DNA of 64,000 nucleotides, taken from assembly GCA_030407315.1 (NCBI GenBank), contig JALQPE010000465.1, positions 90,830 through 154,829 of the forward strand, read 5' to 3'. Position numbers and translations under genes: made by a program. The notes beneath the pieces were generated by a model. The model ran no database searches and was not told the origin of the DNA. It worked only from the letters and a program-made list of their open reading frames with translations. Positions 20,653-32,140 of the stretch are shown in pieces. Numbering within the stretch: position 1 is the first letter of the stretch; every line of letters begins with the position of its first letter. The DNA is from Asparagopsis taxiformis (Eukaryota > Rhodophyta > Florideophyceae > Bonnemaisoniales > Bonnemaisoniaceae).

Positions 20653-20954
20653 TTTTGACTAAAAAAGTCCGACACAGTTAACGAACGACATGGTAAATCT
20701 TTTTTTTATTCAAAATAGTAGAAAATGGCGTTTTTTAGAATGTAGATAGCGTAGCAGGAACAAGTCCAATTCGTCTCGGACAAAGTGCAATAGGTAGCTT
20801 AGACTACCCGCTAATTTTCCATGCAGATAAGGAAAGGATCACATTTACCAACTTAGCTACAGCGAGACTAAAAAAAATCGGGCTATTTTGTACTGCTAGA
20901 GCTGATTTCATCGTGGCAAAGAGTTTCGACTTGCGCCAGGGGAATCGACGGTGC

Positions 20955-21900
20955 ACGACGGGGGGTACCACTGTACAGTTGTGAAAAGGTCCATGTGGAA
21001 CGGAATCGGAGGGTGGAATGCTCTACAAGGTGGGTCGGCAAAATAGATTTGGCACGTAGCCACTTCGCTCCCTTGCTTGTGACTTTTCTTTCTAGCTTCT
21101 CTAGATACTGCTATTTATAATAAACTCGGCTGTGCTCCATGTGACCTACCAGCATTGCTTCTGCGTTCCAGGTGAACTGCCAAGTGTGCCTCCGCGCTCC
21201 AGGTGAGCTGCCGGATATTATTTCTGTCCCGCTCCATGTGAGCTACTGACTCAGTCACAGTTAATATCTCAATACTAAGCTGCTGATAGTGCGTGGGGTA
21301 GCGGATGCTGACCGTAGCGTCGGGGAGCTAACGCTGTTGGTCGGCGCCAACTTCTGGTGCTGAGTATACAAGCTCCATTGACCTGCATATGCCAAGCTGC
21401 TGGTGATAGCGTCATTAATCGTCTCTAATAATATAAGCACACTGACAGAGCCCGTATGTCAGTCGTGCAATCGTGCGGCGGCGATTGGCTGCTCTTGTAA
21501 TCTTCCGCTCGGCGGCGACAGGAATATAGTAATACAAGCTCCCATGCGGCGATGAGTTCACATGTGTGATACAGCACACGTGTAACTGTGGAACCATTTC
21601 CACTTCATATCATATTCATTGGATTTCTCACACACCCCCAGTTGGTGTAGTTGCACAACGAAACCAACTTTGCAGCAAGCACTTGATGTCTAGAGATATC
21701 GAGTGGGGCAATGGAAGCTCTGCTTATTCAATAATGGAAAGTTTCAATTCAATAATGGAAAGTTTCCATGTGATGCTGTCGAGCTCTTTCTGGACATTAA
21801 AATCAATGCTTAACTCACCGCTCGTGCAGATGTTATTCAGCTTTTCATATAGGTGTAAGTTGCGTTTGGTGAGCGAGTCTGCTGTGGAACGATAGTTCGG
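20955..21900 (-). mobile_element. Copia-like LTR retrotransposon fragment
   Basis: On the minus strand, a degraded coding end (21900 to about 21640) finishes with a reading resembling the Copia C-terminus (VQLHQLGV then stop). A purine tract CTGGGGGTG follows, then a probable LTR starting TGTGAGAAATCC near 21638. The LTR-like part has a TATA-type tataaata near 21113 and may end near 20972, just before a TGGTACCCCCCGTCG primer-site-like sequence (20954-20970). Its start resembles the LTR start or end motifs of the Copia array at 46013, but it is a different, decayed family. Boundaries are uncertain. Confidence 0.4.
21130..21250. repeat. Short direct repeats (GCTCCAtGTGAnCT)
   Basis: Variants of GCTCCATGTGAGCT / GCGCTCCAGGTGAGCTGCC recur at about 40-base spacing, within the putative LTR of the Copia fragment. 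Confidence 0.45.
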
Positions 21901-22997
21901 TGACGAAGTAGCTGGTACGAGCTAGTGGACACGCTGTCCTTACGACGAAACGAACGAACAGTCCACCCGCTGGTGTTTTGACTGTATGTTAGGTAGAACG
22001 GTAGAGATAGGTTAGCGAGTAGACACGAGCGTCACGACGCAACAATCCACGCGAGGATTACGTTAGCAAACGAGGTGGTACGTCACCGGAGGCGCTCTCA
22101 ACCAAGCCCGGAGGCACTACACGCAATCAGCCTTACGTGCGGCGATGGGTAGGGAGTACGCAGCTCGACGGAGACGAAGCCTCGCTAGGCAAAACGTAAA
22201 CGTAAACGTAGAAGTCAGTCGTAGACTAGAGCCGTTGCTCGTTCGATAATTGTCCCCTTTCCCTCCCGGCACGATGCCAATACCTATATGGCCACGATGG
22301 CATCGCTTTACAATGTAAACACTGCTCGTAACGTCCCCGAATGGGAAAGGACCTTGTGGGTCACACGTAGGGACCCGTTGGTCCGTTGGCCGTTGCCAAT
22401 ACGTTCGTTGCACACGTGTGCCGGTTGCGTGCGCGCATGCGCCAGCAATGTTCGTGCATTGCTGTCGCCGGTCGTATCCGCCGAAATTCGAATTCCGCGG
22501 AAAACGTAAATATTTGCAATTTCGGACTTGCCACGTATACTACACAGCCCCACCCCCACACGTGGACGTCCCGGCCACGCGAGGCCCGTCAGGACGCGCC
22601 TGAGACACGGGGCCGTGGCGCCTTTTCGGGTACAACTGCGGACGTGGCAGTTGTCCCGAAAAATCTCGTTTAAACGTACGCGGCCCGGTTGGCTGATCGA
22701 ATCGCCACGGCGCCGGAGCGCGCGCGTGCGCTCCGGCTCTTTCGTAATCATCGAGGCCCGCCCGTTGGCATCGTTCGTCAATGCCTCGCTTAGGCGTTTC
22801 CCTGCAACGAATGCAGTGTCCAATTCCACCACGCGGGTGTGCTTCAATTCAGCGCGATACGAGCGCAGGCCGCGGCCCTTTCGCGAATCTGCCAGCGGGC
22901 ATTACGACAACGGTCGTCCGAAGGTTATTTAAGCCGCGGCTTAACGTGATAGCGATCGTCGCTCACCCTTCCTCTCACCATCGTCATCCAGGCCGTT
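21901..22997. other. GC-rich non-coding DNA left of the outer foldback element
   Basis: From about 22040 base composition shifts to GC-rich, like 35179-46012 and unlike the host genes. No supported gene. It holds a 17-base string GTGGACGTCCCGGCCAC (22562-22578) that recurs at 39914-39930. It may be a piece of the same GC-rich retroelement DNA that continues at 35179, split by the insertion at 22998. Confidence 0.4.
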
Positions 22998-23120
22998 CGT
23001 CTGTGTTTTCGGAAGTGGACGCGGACGTCCAGTCTCTCTAGTACGGGTCCTAGTCGGCCCCGAGATTTACTAGAACAAATGAACGTCCGCGTCCAAAAAA
23101 AAATAAAAATTTTTTGGATG

Positions 23121-23430
23121 CGGACGTCCACTTTCTCTAGTACATATGGCGGAATACTAGGACCCGACATCCACTTTCTCTAGTACATATGGCGGAATAC
23201 TAGGGCCCGACATCCACTTTCTCTAGTACGTTTGGCGGAATACTAGGACCCGACATCCACTTTCTCTAGTACATATGGCGGAATACTAGGGCCCGGCATC
23301 CACTTTCTCTAGTACGTTTGGCGGAATACTAGGACCCGACATCCACTTTCCCTAGTACATATGGCGGAATACTAGGACCCGACATCCACTTTCTCTAGTA
23401 CGTTTGGCGGAATACTAGGACCCGACATCC
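23121..23430. repeat. 43-bp minisatellite, seven copies
   Basis: Units start at 23121, 23164, 23207, 23250, 23293, 23336 and 23379, with a partial eighth at 23422. Each contains CCGACATCCA, then TTTCTCTAGTAC, then GGCGGAATACTAG; the CTAGTA...TACTAG halves are inverted. Units carry either ACATAT or ACGTTT in the middle, and from the third unit the two forms alternate, implying an 86-bp higher-order unit. It forms the left subterminal region of the outer element. Confidence 0.85.
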
Positions 23431-23555
23431 AGTATACAATATATCAGCGAAAACCGGGAGGGAAGAAATTACAGCGGATGGTAAATTCAGGTCCCATATC
23501 GGACCGTATTTTATTCTCTCATTTAGGAAACTGCTCGTATACAACACGTCTCTCT

Positions 23556-23711
23556 AGAATAGGGAATACATATCTGGTCAGAATAGGAAATAAATACCCG
23601 GTTAGAATAGGAAATACGTATCCAGCCAGAATAGGAAATACGTATCCAGCCAGAATACGAAATACGTATCCAGCCAGAATACGAAATACGTATCCAGCCA
23701 GAATACAAAAT
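23556..23711. repeat. 24-bp minisatellite, about 6.5 copies
   Basis: The consensus unit AGAATAGGAAATACGTATCC plus AGCC repeats in register from 23556. Because 24 is a multiple of three, it keeps frames open on both strands (for example RIGNTYPA repeats in a chance frame from 23478). Confidence 0.85.
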
Positions 23712-24029
23712 ACCTGTCAGCATATCGTCGATCACCCATCTCCCTCACTATCACGTTCTCCCTACCATCCGAACGCCATGCACCACCATCCGCACATACT
23801 GCAAGAACCCTCACGACCTAGATTACAAAAATCCGCTCCTTCCCAATTCCATCCCCGCTTTCCTCGACACCACCCAGCCCATTACATCATCAAGACATCA
23901 AACACGAACATGGTCAGCAAAATCTTACACCACTTGAAACCCACTCTCACTTCTATCGTATGCCCCAAAATATACACATACCAGAAACACCTCACAGCTT
24001 CATTCCCCATCTTCCTACATCCCTTCTTC

Positions 24030-25560
24030 ACTCTCCTTCAGTCCTGCCGTTCCTGCTTCACCACTCCTGCATCACATACACAACATCAGAATCAACCACA
24101 ACAGTCAGACTCAAAAGCAACGCTTACCACGACAGATATCCTAGAAACTTCCTCACTTACCTCTCATCCATCCTACACAAATACAAACCATGATCCAAAA
24201 ACCTTGCAATGAATAATCATAGTCAGCAGTCCATATCTTCGCAAAACACATCCTGGCGCTCAATGAAACTTACCTTCTGTCATCACCATTCCTGCATCAC
24301 CTGCACAAAATCGAAATCAACAACAACAGTCGGACTCAAAACCCACATGTCCCTCTCAGCATACTCTCAAAACTTCCGCACTTTCCTTCGCTCGACACAA
24401 TACGCACCATGACTTGATAAGCTTCCAATGAATAAATATCGCATCAACTGCAATAGTCAGATTCGAAACAAACACTTCCCTCGATGCATACCCTCAGAAC
24501 TCACTTACCCTCGTTTCATTCTACACAAAATACAGACCAAAAGTCAAAAATCTCACAACCAACAAATGAAGTCAACATTCCGCATCTTCGCACCACCGGA
24601 CTGCGCGCTAAATGCAACTTACCTTCCGTCATCACCATTCCTGCATCACCTACAAAAATCGAAATCAACAACAACAGTCGGACTGAAAACCCATGCTTCC
24701 CTCGCTGCATACCCTCAGAACTCACTTACCCTCGTTGTATCCTGCACACAATAGAAACCATAAGTCAAAAGTTGTACAAAAAAATGTAGTCAGCATTCCA
24801 TATCTTCGCGCAACTTAACTAGGCGCTCAATGTAACTTACCTTCCGTCATCACCATTCCAGAATCACCTACACAAAATCAGCATCAACCACAGCAGTCAG
24901 ACTCAAAACCCACATTCCACTCACTGCACCACATTCCACTCACTGCACCCCTCAAATGCTCGCCTACCTCCCTTCCACCCTTCAGCAAATATGCACCATG
25001 AATCACTAAGCTCCCAATAAATAAATATTGCATAAAAGACGACAGTCAAATTCAAAACAAACACTTCCCTCGCTTCGTACCCTCCGAGGGTGAATCCTGA
25101 GTCAGGACGCACTTAACCTCTTCATCTCGTTACATCATACAAACAATACAACCAATAAGTCACAAATCGTGCAACGAAAAAATGTAGTCAGCATTCCATT
25201 TCATCGCGAAACCCGTCTTTAACCTCAATGAAACTTACCTTACTTCATCACTATTCCTGCACCACCTATACAACATCAAAATGAACCAGAACAGTCAGAC
25301 TAAAAACCCATGCATCCCTTATTGCACACCCGCGAGACTCACTTACTTACCTGCCTCCCATCGTTCACAACATGCAAACCATGACTCACGAAGCTTCTAT
25401 TGAATCTATATCGCATCAACGACAACAGTACGACTCAAAACACACCCTTCCCTCGCTGCATACTCTCCAAACTGCCATACTCACCGTCGTTCTATCCTCT
25501 ACACCAAAGAAAGGAAACACGGCCAAAGAACCTCAGCCAGTGACGGCGGAGAAGTGGAAT
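24030..25560. repeat. Long diverged direct repeats (C/A-rich)
   Basis: A block beginning AACTTACCTTCCGTCATCAC and running into CTACACAAAATCGAAATCAAC, then CAACAGTCGGACTCAAAACC, recurs near 24267, 24616, 24832 and 25227 with unequal spacing of roughly 216-395 bases. No coding sense. Confidence 0.6.
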
Positions 25561-26050
25561 TCCACAGGTTAACCTGCGGCGTCGACTGGACAGCTTTCAA
25601 CGTCAGCTTAAGTCCTGCTGTGCATACTCCATATCATCGCCGGTATTGAGATTAATAATGGCCCAAGCCATGGTCTCTGAACTCCCGAATGATGAGATCC
25701 GGATCGAGAACATCGAAATGGTATAATCATATATATCACAATCCATTTGCTTCCCTTAAATGATCCCTGTAATATCTACTGTAAAGCACAAACTTATTCC
25801 ATGAAGTTCGCAATTAATATAATTTTATTATTTCAAATGAATTAATTGAAAATCCATCTCCCACGGCGGTCATTCGTCCTTCCAAGCAAACGTTTCCAGC
25901 AAAATGTATGACCTAGCAGTAGGTGATGATTGATCGCTCAGGCACATTCCACCATTGGGCTGCCAGAAGTGAGCACAAAACTGATACCCACAAAACCACG
26001 AGAACATTACAAACGAGGTCTCGAACGCACATTTAGAATACAATATAAAT
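25561..26050. other. AT-rich non-coding stretch
   Basis: About 490 bases between the C/A-rich repeats and the inner element; no gene or repeat seen. Confidence 0.4.
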
Positions 26051-26283
26051 ACTATACAACAAACTCTACTCGCTATCTCAGACGACGCGGCTCACAAGTG
26101 GCGTAGTCCCAATTTTCCGTAACGCCTTTCCTGATGCTTAAAAGTAAGAAACATGTCAAAACGTATATCAGAAATGAGTGCGAAAGTTTTCTGCACGGGA
26201 GATGATGGGCCACCAAATTGACTTTTTGGAAATTTTAGAATTTCTGGGCTGGCCAGCAATGCAATTGAGCCGGACATCCACCA

Positions 26284-27812
26284 GACGTCCATTCTGGGTT
26301 GTTCGTGTGCTGCTCACATCCACGCATTACAGCAACCACGCAGGCGGGCCCACTGCTCATACGAAGTGCACGTAGTATGTGCAGCACGATGGATGAGTAG
26401 TGTTTGTCGTGAGAAAGTGGGGTGGGAGCATGTCGAAACAAGGACCAAAACTTTGCCCTGGCGTATTGAGCCTGAGCCTGGAATCGATCCTTCGTGAGAT
26501 GTGGCTTTGCTTACAGTTGATGCTTACAGAAGCCAGCGATGGCCCCGCTCGGGGCGTCGGATGGCTTCTTCTGGGGCCGTTGTGGCCAGATTAGACACCT
26601 TGATTTGAGTTGAATTTTGAGCCATTCTCAAAAACATGCACATGTGAACATGTTTTTGAGATGGGGGTGTGCCGTACGGCACTTTCGACCGCCCAAATCG
26701 ATGTATTTTTGCATTTTTTTTCTGACTGAAATTTTAGAATTTCTGGGCTCGCCAGCAATGCAATTGAGCTGGACATTCACCGGACGTCCATTTCAGGTTG
26801 GTCGAGTATTGCACATGGATACAGTTTTGCAGCTATTTCTCAGCCCAACATTTTAGAATTTCAGGGCTGACCAGCAATGTAACCGAGCCGGACTTCCACT
26901 GGACGTCCATTTCAAGCTAGGCGAGTGCTGCACATTTGCTCGCATCGCAGCAACTAAGCAAGTGTTGAGAGCACCGAGATGCCATGCAGACAAGAGGGAA
27001 TCGGCTGCAAACGGCTTCCCTGGTCGGCGGCTGGATGTCTGGATGTGAATGGCTGCAAGCATGGAAATCTTGCTACCGCACGGCGCATACACACTGCAGC
27101 AGCACATCACTGACGCATGCGAAAGTTGGGTGCTGCAGTGCGTGGTTGTTTGTGTGTTTGTGTGTGTATGACGAACCTTGTGGTATCCCTAGGCGTGCAC
27201 TGGTGCAAAAAGTTTGGACTGCCCCATCGGTCGTACTTTGACGCATTTACATGCATCGGAGAACGACCAAGGAGGTAGAGCAGCAATCGCTGTTGGCTGA
27301 GCGTCCAAACTAGAGGGCTTTGGGCAATGGTTCTATAGCAGTCATTTAAAGGACGCCCACCGTTGATGACTGAGATCCACGGTGTGTTTAGTATTCATGG
27401 TGTTGTCCTGCATTGGCGGACGTCGAAGACGAGTACTTCCAGTGAGCGTCCAAGGTGAACAGCTCAGCAGAGGATTATGATGTGGATGTGAAGGCATGGA
27501 TGAGGCCAGCAGGAACGTTTCTGCAAGATGGGCGTGAGTGGGTAAGTGAGCGGGGAGGGGCCGCTCGGGGCGCTTGGTAGCCTCTGGGGCCGTTGTGGCC
27601 AAATTAGAATCAAGCCTATGTCCGGCGGACGTCCTGAATTGCTTTATTTTTTGGGCTATTCTCAAAAACATGCACATGTGAACATGTTTTTGAGATGGGG
27701 GTGTGCCGTACGGCACTTTTGACCGCCCAAATCGATGTATTTTTGCATTTTTTTCTGACTGAAATTTTAGAATTTCTGGGCTCGCCAGCAATGCAATTGC
27801 GCTGGTCATTCA
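26284..27812 (+). repeat. Left arm of 1,529-bp inverted duplication
   Basis: Pairs base for base with 30612-32140: every landmark checked obeys x + y = 58424, including homopolymer lengths, and open frames in the arms translate identically. Identity breaks at 26283/32141 and 27813/30611. Confidence 0.9.
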
Positions 27813-30611
27813 CCGGACGTCCATTTCCATTTCAGATCTACTGGTTGCACTAGGCCTGAAAGTGTTTCTGGATAGGGCCGAATAACGACCTGGGCAGCAC
27901 GCACTGCGTAAGATGATCTGTGGGATGCAGACTGCAAGGATTGCTATGGTGATTCTGGCTGGGGAATGTGGTAAGCTTGATTGTTGCGTGGCTTTGTATC
28001 TCCTTGCCTGCCATTTTGCTTGGATATCATATCATATCATAAATGATTCACACGAGCGATCAAACCGAAGACGCCGACTCGGCACAACTACCAACTCTCC
28101 TAGCTTCGAGCTAGCGCCATCTAAGAGCAACTTGTGACACTCAAGACGAATACGTTGTGCTGATCTCTGCAATGAAAATTGAGTTAGTGCTGCAGTTCTT
28201 TTGGTCGATGCCAATATGCAGGGATACTGTTTACACCATTTGGGAGTCAAGAAGTTCTCGGATTGCAAATCAAATCAGATTATGGTAGAATATCTGACTG
28301 TTCTCTCTTCCCTTCACCACATCTGCATCCGGAGCTGAGCTAAGCTGAGCTGGAGGGAACCCGGCCGCTGACCCCTGTCATTCTCATAAAAATCTTAATG
28401 CAATACTATTCGTGTTTGGTAATGTAATTGCTAATGAAAATTTATACAAGTCTGGAATAAACGTTGCAGTGGTTTTTTGTAGCTATCGATACTTGCTAAA
28501 AATCTGCAGCTTTTGCTTCTCGCATGGACGAGTTGCAGTAGGGGGGTTACAAAACGTATTGTTTCATATTTTGCACCGTGGCTCCGAGCTCCAGGCCGCA
28601 TACGACCGCCTTCAATTCAGATTACCTGGTGCTGCGCATCGGGGTTTGACAGGTGTCGGAACAAGACAAATCCTCCCACTTTGTGTTTGTTTGATTTCTG
28701 CCACAAACGAGAGGCAATCAGGGTCTCTGTTCACATAGAGAAGGATTTAATATATGCGCTCATTGCCGTCGTAGATGCTTTTAACAATGGCCAGTACGTT
28801 ACTCTCGGCCGCCGCCGGGTACGGTCGGACTGAAAGATCGGGGAGATGTGTGGAGAGTGGTGTTTGGATAGAGACGCACGTTGCGATGGATGGAAGGTGA
28901 TGATTTCATGCTGAAGCGATGGGAGATGGATGGATATGGTTGGATGAAATCTAGTACTCCGAAGGAGGCCTTTTCTCGAGGAAGAGGCATTATATTCTCA
29001 CAAAGCATGTAGATACTGGTTTCCAGTTTGGTATGCTATTGTAGCTCAATTCACATCTTATCTACACGTACGTATGGAGAGAGATCCAAGTGTGCGTGGC
29101 ACAAGTCCAATGGTGAAACAACGCAGTATGAAACTACCACAGATAAGGCGGCGTACAAAAGCCTCGACTCAAGGCAGCTCTCAGGCTTTCGTGAGCACCG
29201 ACTTCGTTCCACCAAGATGTTGCGGAAATATGTGCTGGTCTAACTTGATACGACCATTGGACAGTTTTGCTCTCTAAGCAATGAGCGAAAAATCAATGAT
29301 TGCGCGTGTCGTCGGTACGGTCTTGTAATGTTGGCTCAACCAATAACATCTAACGTTGAGTTATCCACCCTCTGCCGTGTCGCGTCGTAAATTTGCACAG
29401 AAAATTTGTTTCAAATCTTTGCTCCAATTATCAGCTCAAATACGGCATTGATCTCCAGCTTCATCTGGACAGAAACACCGATCGCGCGATGTCTGTCTCA
29501 GATAAACCGCAGTCAAACGCCATGCGGAAAGTTTCATCGCTTCCCGTTGCGACTGAATCTGCAAACGCCACACAACAATTTGCCCTTTCCGCGTCCGGAA
29601 CGAACGCCGAGTACATGTCGTCAGGTTCCTGATCAACTGGATCGATGGAGCTTGCTCTGCAGGAGAGCAGGACAGGCGGTTTGTTATGCCTGGACAATTT
29701 CCATACCGATCTCCCTTCTTGAGTGCAAAATTATGAGTCTAGAAATTGACCTGCATCGGCTGCTGTATCACATCTGTGCTAAGGATTGATGATACCCGTA
29801 CCGCTGAGAAATTGCAGCTCTGGTAACGTGGGGATGATGTGCTGAACACGCAGAACGCTGATCCATAACGGGACTGCTTCATAGGCATAGTACGGAATGT
29901 ATTGAGACAGCCCAAGCGAATTCAGGAGGGAGCACCAGGGCAGTGCGCGGTGACTCAGCAGATACCAGTGGTGAGTGGTCTAAATGGGGCTACACACGAG
30001 TTTGTCAATGAACAGTCTATTTTAGTTTGGAAATGTGTCGGATGGATGGTATGTTGTAAATGTCGACAGATTTGAGGAAGCGATAGAAGCAATCAGCACC
30101 GTGTAGTTGCATCAAGGCTTTAGTGGCCATTGCTAGAGAACTTTCTCCAATGCCATTATTGCAGGATAGGCAGAAAACCCGGCCGGCTTCGAGATTGAAG
30201 AATTCATTGCGCAGATTGAATGAATGCAATTGACGGAGAATGCAGAAGTATACAATGGTATCGTTTTGGAGGGTGACGTAGGGGAAACATGTTGGGCTTG
30301 TTGGAAATGCTGAGAGCGATGATGAGATCCAGTCGTTTCCGTCGTAGATGGCGGTGCTTATTTTCTGCACGGCTAGCTTGTCTGCTGGGCGACTGGGCGG
30401 TATTGGCGTACGATGAAGCGGAACTGGTGGTGTTTAAATGACATTTTTTGTTTGGAGATGGATGTATGTGTGCGACTAGAATGTAGTAAGAGGATGAAAT
30501 TGTTTATGTTTGATGGGCGTCGCATGTTAGGGGACTTTATGTCGTGTGGGGCAATAATGTCTCAAGTATTTGAAGCAGACAGCAATCGCTTGAGCACATA
30601 TAGACGTCCGA
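27813..30611. other. Spacer between the inverted arms
   Basis: 2.8 kb of single-copy DNA. The only coding-like stretch is 30017-30364 (-). The rest shows short open frames without protein features. Confidence 0.5.
30017..30364 (-). CDS. Possible 3' exon of an unknown protein
   Basis: A minus-strand frame of 115 residues plus stop, with varied amino-acid use (TAIYDGNDWISSSLSAFP, LRNEFFNLEAGRVFCLSCNN, CFYRFLKSVDIYNIPSIR). It has no ATG of its own before residue ~80. The frame opens right after GCCGTGCAG, a plausible 3' splice site. An upstream ATG frame (MSFKHHQFRF..., near 30440) could join it across a very short intron of about 47 bases or a frameshift. No homology was recognised; it may be a captured host gene fragment in the foldback spacer. 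Confidence 0.25.
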   Translation of the reverse strand, partial: KISTAIYDGNDWISSSLSAFPTSPTCFPYVTLQNDTIVYFCILRQLHSFNLRNEFFNLEAGRVFCLSCNNGIGESSLAMATKALMQLHGADCFYRFLKSVDIYNIPSIRHISKLK

Positions 30612-32140
30612 TGAATGACCAGCGCAATTGCATTGCTGGCGAGCCCAGAAATTCTAAAATTTCAGTCAGAAAAAAATGCAAAAATACATCGATTTGGGCG
30701 GTCAAAAGTGCCGTACGGCACACCCCCATCTCAAAAACATGTTCACATGTGCATGTTTTTGAGAATAGCCCAAAAAATAAAGCAATTCAGGACGTCCGCC
30801 GGACATAGGCTTGATTCTAATTTGGCCACAACGGCCCCAGAGGCTACCAAGCGCCCCGAGCGGCCCCTCCCCGCTCACTTACCCACTCACGCCCATCTTG
30901 CAGAAACGTTCCTGCTGGCCTCATCCATGCCTTCACATCCACATCATAATCCTCTGCTGAGCTGTTCACCTTGGACGCTCACTGGAAGTACTCGTCTTCG
31001 ACGTCCGCCAATGCAGGACAACACCATGAATACTAAACACACCGTGGATCTCAGTCATCAACGGTGGGCGTCCTTTAAATGACTGCTATAGAACCATTGC
31101 CCAAAGCCCTCTAGTTTGGACGCTCAGCCAACAGCGATTGCTGCTCTACCTCCTTGGTCGTTCTCCGATGCATGTAAATGCGTCAAAGTACGACCGATGG
31201 GGCAGTCCAAACTTTTTGCACCAGTGCACGCCTAGGGATACCACAAGGTTCGTCATACACACACAAACACACAAACAACCACGCACTGCAGCACCCAACT
31301 TTCGCATGCGTCAGTGATGTGCTGCTGCAGTGTGTATGCGCCGTGCGGTAGCAAGATTTCCATGCTTGCAGCCATTCACATCCAGACATCCAGCCGCCGA
31401 CCAGGGAAGCCGTTTGCAGCCGATTCCCTCTTGTCTGCATGGCATCTCGGTGCTCTCAACACTTGCTTAGTTGCTGCGATGCGAGCAAATGTGCAGCACT
31501 CGCCTAGCTTGAAATGGACGTCCAGTGGAAGTCCGGCTCGGTTACATTGCTGGTCAGCCCTGAAATTCTAAAATGTTGGGCTGAGAAATAGCTGCAAAAC
31601 TGTATCCATGTGCAATACTCGACCAACCTGAAATGGACGTCCGGTGAATGTCCAGCTCAATTGCATTGCTGGCGAGCCCAGAAATTCTAAAATTTCAGTC
31701 AGAAAAAAAATGCAAAAATACATCGATTTGGGCGGTCGAAAGTGCCGTACGGCACACCCCCATCTCAAAAACATGTTCACATGTGCATGTTTTTGAGAAT
31801 GGCTCAAAATTCAACTCAAATCAAGGTGTCTAATCTGGCCACAACGGCCCCAGAAGAAGCCATCCGACGCCCCGAGCGGGGCCATCGCTGGCTTCTGTAA
31901 GCATCAACTGTAAGCAAAGCCACATCTCACGAAGGATCGATTCCAGGCTCAGGCTCAATACGCCAGGGCAAAGTTTTGGTCCTTGTTTCGACATGCTCCC
32001 ACCCCACTTTCTCACGACAAACACTACTCATCCATCGTGCTGCACATACTACGTGCACTTCGTATGAGCAGTGGGCCCGCCTGCGTGGTTGCTGTAATGC
32101 GTGGATGTGAGCAGCACACGAACAACCCAGAATGGACGTC
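30612..32140 (-). repeat. Right arm of 1,529-bp inverted duplication
   Basis: Inverted copy of 26284-27812. Together the arms could form a 1.5-kb hairpin with a 2.8-kb loop. Confidence 0.9.

Noticed and set aside
23121..23711. CRISPR-like regular repeats
   Set aside because: Units are contiguous tandem copies without unique spacers, in eukaryotic DNA.
23478..24212. 244-codon frame with RIGNTYPA repeats
   Set aside because: Kept open by a 24-bp minisatellite, followed by low-complexity His/Pro/Ser sequence; both strands stay open over the repeat.
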